From contig NC_134962.1 of assembly GCF_965638725.1 (NCBI RefSeq), positions 2,177,501-2,241,500 of the forward strand: 64,000 nt of DNA, written 5' to 3'. Numbering within the stretch: the stretch's first letter is position 1; the number at the start of each line of letters is the position of its first letter. This DNA comes from Aptenodytes patagonicus. Its lineage: Eukaryota; Chordata; Aves; Sphenisciformes; Spheniscidae. The notes under the pieces were generated by a model. That model worked only from the letters and a program-made list of their open reading frames with translations. It searched no databases and was not told where the DNA came from. Positions 58,801 through 64,000 of the stretch are shown piece after piece. A program made the translations under genes and the position numbers.

Positions 58801-61800
58801 GGGAAGCTGGAGGCTCTGGGACCGTCCGTGCTGGCTGGGGATGTCAGCCCAGCCTCTCTGCAGTGCTTCTGGGAGTCTGCAGGAGGCAACATGCTCCTGT
58901 TGCATAAACCTGGAGTCAACTGCTATGGCTCAGCCTTGGCTCTTTTCTGGAAGGATGGAAACATGAGGAGCATGCAATGGGAAAGGCTCCCTTCGGGTGT
59001 GCTGAAGAAGCCAAGTGAGACAGCTGAACATCTCCAGGAGCTGGTGGCTGCTGACCTGCAAGGCTGGGCTACTTCGTGCCTGTCACCAGCCCCATGGCTA
59101 ACTGGCGTGGGAGCGCTGCTCTGCCTCGCAGGCCCAGGAGAAGTAGCTGCCCATGGCCACTGGAGCTGACTCAGCCTCTCTGTTGCTTTTTCTTCTAGGG
59201 GTTGTTCCTCTGAAAGCTGTTTGTTGCTGCTCTTCTCTATCTCCCTCTCTTCTGGCGGGTTCATCCTTCATCCCCTGCAGACCATCCCTGGTCCTGCTTT
59301 GAACCTGCCGGATCAGAGAGGCACCATGGGGAACACCTGGAGGTTTGATATGTGAGACCAGAGAAGGCAGCATCGAATGCCATTTCCATGTGAGATCTGA
59401 CATCCCAGGGAGGGAGGAAGAGAGAAGCTCTGCAGGTGTTTGTTGGCTTCAGGAGGGGTAAAACACAGATCCACGCACTTGGTGCGCTCAGGGTGGGCAC
59501 ATCTGGGTCCCAGCGGTGTGCTGGGCGGTGTGACCTGCAACTCCGACAGCAATAAATGCAGAGGCAGGGCAGGCTCACCTCCATCTCCTCCTCCTTCCTG
59601 ACTGTAATTTCCTGCAGTGAAGCAAACCATCAGTTCGATGGAAATAAATGCATAGCAGGCACATCTCTAATCTGAAACCAAATTTACCCTTGGAAGCACT
59701 GAGAATGGGTCCTTGGGACTTCTGTCTTGTCATGTGGACGCATGAATAGACCCATTCAGACGCAAACACAGGCCAGGTATTGCCTCCTAAATATGGCTCC
59801 ATTCACCAAGAGATGGATTCCTAATGAAATGAGCTCAACGAGGCAGGCAGTAGAGCACACAGGAGATAATAGCCTGAGTGAAAGAACTAGCTGTATATAG
59901 GAATTTTAATTAAACCTGACAAAGCCTGAGAGGAGAAGGGAAGAGATTGAGGCCAGCTGGCATAAAGATGCTGAACGAGCTGAGTTTGGTGAATACTGTT
60001 GACCTGCTGCATTTTAGGACTTGCATGTCTCTGGGTGCATGGGCCAGGAACAGGGGGACGGGTCCTTCCACCATACCGGGTCAAGAGAGATGCCAAAATG
60101 AGCTGTAATCATGCTGCACTTTGCACAAATTCATTACATTTTCCTAGGAAGTAAATTAGCACCGGGAAGCTCTGCCCTGTTTCTGGCAGCACTGGGAGGA
60201 TGGGGTGTGAAGGGAAACGCTGGCAGGAGGATGGAGCATGCTGCTGCGGGATTTCGTGCCCGCTCCTTGTGGTGCAGATGGAGTTGATCCACCCGCTGCA
60301 GCCTCCAATTGATACAATTGATGCCAGGCGCATTTTGGGACCCTCTGCCCTTTGCTGTGTACCCACCCCATGCTCCCGGGGGAAGGCAGGGCCATGCAGG
60401 ACCTGGGAGCAGCCCTGGCACCCAGAGCCTTATTGCTGCACAGAGCTTCGGTAAGATTGGCCTTAAAACAAGAAGAGCTGCTATCTTCACCCCAAACCTC
60501 CCAGGGACGTGCCGACCTTTACGAGCTGGAGCTGAGAGGCCAGTTCCACCGTCACTGTGGGCAGCTAACCCAGGCCAGGAGCGGTACCGGGCAGGCAGCA
60601 CAGGCTCAGCAGCTGGCTGCAGCGTCAGCAAGCTGGGAATAAACCAAGGAAGGGCTGTCAGAGCTCCCGGCCCATGCACAGCGCCTGGCCGCTTTTGCTG
60701 AGCTCTCTGGGGCATTTGACACACGAGTCGAGCCAGCTTTAACTCCCCTTTGGGCTATTAATGCAGACCGGCAAGGCATCGGTGATACGTTTTAGTTTAG
60801 CTAAAAAAACCTTCAGAGAGATGTTGAATAAGTATTAAAAGGCCATTTAATATTTTTTTTTCTTTTGCAAACACAAGGAAAATTCAAACCAGCTGGCAGG
60901 GCCGGTGGTTTAGAGCCAATTGCAGCGGCCCCTGGAATTTCTCTTGCATGCTGTGTCTGCCTGGGGTGAGAGGCTGGGATGAACCAGGTAATTTGGGCTG
61001 TGTCCTGGTGGTGTTGCAAGCGGAGGCGGCTGGCAGGAGGCTCTGCTTTCCCCTGCCCTGCACTGAAGCCCTCCATGATGTGCGGCGAGCATCGTGCTAG
61101 TTGTTTTACCTGCCTGGGGTGAGGATGGGTCCCTGCCCAAACAGGGGAGCTGGGGGAACAGAGCCAAAGAAAGCAGGAGAGATGCTGGAATGATGCATTT
61201 TACCACACAGATCCTGCTAGCAGCAAGATACATCCCCAGGCATCGCTCACCTTGCCTGGAAGCCAAGCATCTTTTTTTGGCTCTGCCATTTCCCTGCCCC
61301 GGCAGACCCAAACCCTCCATCTCTCCCCCTTGCCCTGAGAAAACCTGCTTTGATACCCTGGCCCGGGGACCTGCTGTTACTTCCCAGCCCCGTGTGTGTG
61401 GCTTTGGGGCTCCTTTCCTGGCTGTTTAACCCAGCTGTGAGGATACTTTGGGCATCGCTCCCGCATCTGCCCTGGCTGATGGAGCCGGGAGCCCAGCTTG
61501 CCCCAGGCCTGCCTGGCCCTGGATCCAGCCACCTGGTACTTACCTGCTTTCTTCACACCTCTTGATGCTCCCTGTCCAGTGACTCCTGGTAAGATGTGTC
61601 TCACTAGTCCTGAAATACATTTTTTCCCTAAATGCATGTTCCATCCAGGGTAGTCGCTTCATTATTGCAGCTATTGTATTACACAAAATAATAAAACTCC
61701 ATTAATTAGGCACAAAAAGAAAGCAGTGGAGGCTGGAGAGAGGATGCGCATTGAACGACTGCAATATCCCGTGTAGGACACCATGTTTTGCTGCCGCTAG

Positions 61801-64000
61801 CACTGCCTGCAGGAAGGGTCAAGGCTGAGCTTTCTAGAAGCCACCCGTGGGGCTCTCCTGGTGTCCTCCAGCCCTCCCCGTGCCTCTGCCTGGTGTTGAG
61901 CTGCATGCGCGGACGAGGGCACGTCCCCGACGTGTGTGCCAGAGCCCATCTTCCCGTGCCTGGGGCAGTCTTGAAATAATTGTGCCCAAACGTTTTGACT
62001 AAGCCCTTTGCTCTCGCCTCCCTGCTAGCATCCCAGCTCTGCGGTATCCTTGGAAAATGCTGGCTGTCGCTGTGGGACAGGCTCTCCTGCTTGCTCTGCC
62101 AGGCGCCGGTTGGTTCAAATTAACTTTGCAAGCAATGCTCTGTCTCATTTTCTTCTGACTCCAGCAGCCTCCGGGCTGCTTAGCGCCTGTGTGGCCTGTC
62201 CCCCTCTGCGCCTTTGGGACAGATATAATGAAAATCATTCTGGATTGAAAATCACAGCCTGGGAGACCGGGTTTCTCTTCTTCTCACCAGGAACTCGGCT
62301 GGAGAGCCCGGGCGGCTGAGCAGAGGAAATTGGTTTTGGGGACCAGGCGGGGATGGGGAGTAGGGCTGGGTGCAGGGCTTCGGGAAGCATTGTGGCTGGG
62401 GCAGGGAGATCCCCTGCAAAGCTGTGCAAGGCCTGAGCTTTTCTTTTCTGCAAACCATGACCGTGGGCTAGATATGCCAGCTGGAGAGGCCAGGGTGCAA
62501 GTAAAGGCTTGAAATCCCCTTTGCACCAGAGCAGGCTGCAACCACCTTCAGAAATTATCTAGCTAACTCTCTGCCTAGGACAAACTGTGGCACAGGGCAC
62601 GGGCTGGGGGGTCCCAGTGCATCTCAAGTACCTGCAGGGATTTTAGCAAGAGCTGGGACATTCCTGGGAAGCTTTGATCAATGAGTGCCACACACGCTGC
62701 TTGGTGGTCCTGCAACGCATGGGTACCAGCCTGCTAATTACCCATCCCTACATCCCCAGCCCTAGCTCACACCAATGCGACCGTGAGGGCAAGTTCACTA
62801 AGGAGAGGATTTATTGGCTGGAAAAACAGCAAAAATCCTCAGTCTGCAGGGGCGTGGTTGACCCTCGGGAGGGCAGCGGAGGCTCCTACGATCCATTTGG
62901 GCAGCTTCGTCATGAGCATCCCTTCCTCTGTGGCACTGCAAGCATGGGTGGACACAGGGCCGTAATTGCATTTCACATTGTTTTCCACACACTGTGAAAT
63001 TAATGCTCCTGAAAATGAGGGCTAGTTTCACTAGAGAAGAGCTGAATCTTAGTCTGGCAGAGCCTGGTGTCCTTTCGTTGGTTTGGTGGAAGCAGCAAGG
63101 TGGGGTTAGCAGAGCTGAAATGCTCCATGCTCCGGTTTAGCGAGGACCAACCGAACAGGCTGTGCCGGCTCCCAGCTACGTGCCTGGCCTCCAAGCAATC
63201 CCATCGGTGCAGAGGCTCACGCATGGCCTCGGCCAGTTCTGCCCCGGAACACGTCCCACTGCCCTGCCGGGCTCTGCAGCCTCGCAGCACGGTCTCCCTG
63301 CGGCTTTGGGAGGAGAAGAGCGTCGGTTGGGAGCACGCAAGTTCTCTTGGCTAATGCAGAGAGCGGAGATATCAAAAAGCTAGAGCTGATCTGCTAAATG
63401 CTTTGGCAGTGCCCAGCGTATCCGCTGTACTCAACCCCCTGTGGGCATCTGGCTGCCTTTCCCAGGGGAGTGGGTGCAACCGCGCTTCAAGCAGAGGAAG
63501 GAGAGCAGGAGGGCAGAAAGGATGCTGCTCTCTCCAAAGCTGGCTCAGGAGCTGGCTGGGAGGATTTCTTTCTGAAATGTTGGCATTTCAGGGGAAATCA
63601 CTCGGAGAGGGGAGGCTGGCTTATTTCTAGATTTCTCCTGGGCTTAGGTAGTTCACGTTTATTGGCGGCCACTCAGGAGAGTGTGTTCATAACAACTACA
63701 CTCTGCAAGGAGCGGAGTGTGGAGAATTAACCAGTGTGTGTCGTGCGCGATGGCTCTCAAGGGGAGGAAATCCACTGTCAAGCACAGCCCAAAGCCCAGA
63801 GGAGCAAAGTGGTTTGACTCCTGCATTTTCATCACCTTTCTATCAGCGATGGACTGGAAGCACCCATGATGAACTTGTCTTTGATGAGCTTCGGGAACAA
63901 TTATTTCTGCATGCTTTTCTTTCCAAAAAAATAAAAAAAAAGTTTCTCTTTGAATTTGCTGGGTCAGCGCTTTGGCTGCTGTTGGTTATTTCAATTTATG
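46801..64000. other. Gene-poor stretch to the right edge
   Basis: No coding exon, RNA gene or intact mobile element could be supported. In particular no seven-transmembrane receptor exon (OPRL1, NPBWR2) is present in any frame. A GC-rich patch lies at about 50010-50165. Small open frames are scattered and have no splice or family support. Confidence 0.45.

Noticed and set aside
28000..64000. Search for OPRL1 or NPBWR2 receptor exons
   Set aside because: No frame shows transmembrane segments with the GN, DRY or NPxxY motifs, so these genes are not in the window.

Overview
The window looks like a piece of an avian chromosome, probably a GC-rich microchromosome. Three things point that way. The gene pair TCEA2 (+ strand) and RGS19 (- strand, convergent) is the vertebrate order of human 20q13.33. 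There is a short CR1-type retroposon fragment with the typical bird sequence. Genes are compact and split by GT-AG introns, while a large gene-poor tract lies beside them. A run of exactly 100 N (13487-13586) marks a draft assembly gap. The species cannot be named from the sequence.

Region 1 (1-6.1 kb): the 3' half of TCEA2, encoding TFIIS domains II and III. It covers six exons on the + strand; the 5' exons lie left of the window. One intron (1675-2472) has the hallmarks of a minor-spliceosome AT-AC (U12-type) intron. Region 2 (6.1-9.3 kb): convergent intergenic DNA, with no gene seen.

Region 3 (9.3-27.4 kb): RGS19 on the - strand, a palmitoylatable Gi/o/z-specific GTPase-activating protein. 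Four coding exons are certain (9864-14594). A fifth 5' exon (17919-18017) carries an in-frame upstream ATG that would bring the protein to 216 residues, close to the human length. The gene starts in a CpG island at about 26.7-27.5 kb. In mammals this island is the shared divergent promoter of RGS19 and OPRL1 (nociceptin receptor). No OPRL1 coding exon is present, so if OPRL1 follows on the + strand its coding part lies right of 64 kb.

Region 4 (27.5-64 kb): AT-richer and almost empty. Two islands stand out on the - strand. One is an unlisted open frame at 38307-38588 that carries the signature of the LKAAEAR family (LKAAEAR1), ending just after the motif with signs of a frameshift. The other is a CpG island at 45.65-46.1 kb with an almost perfect RFX X-box, an E-box and three KLF/SP boxes next to a first-exon-like ATG and splice donor. 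In human, LKAAEAR1 sits on the - strand in the OPRL1 region, so I infer that these two islands are the promoter and a 3' exon of the bird LKAAEAR1 gene or its decayed copy. The rest of this region shows only simple repeats, one CR1 fragment and unexplained unique DNA.
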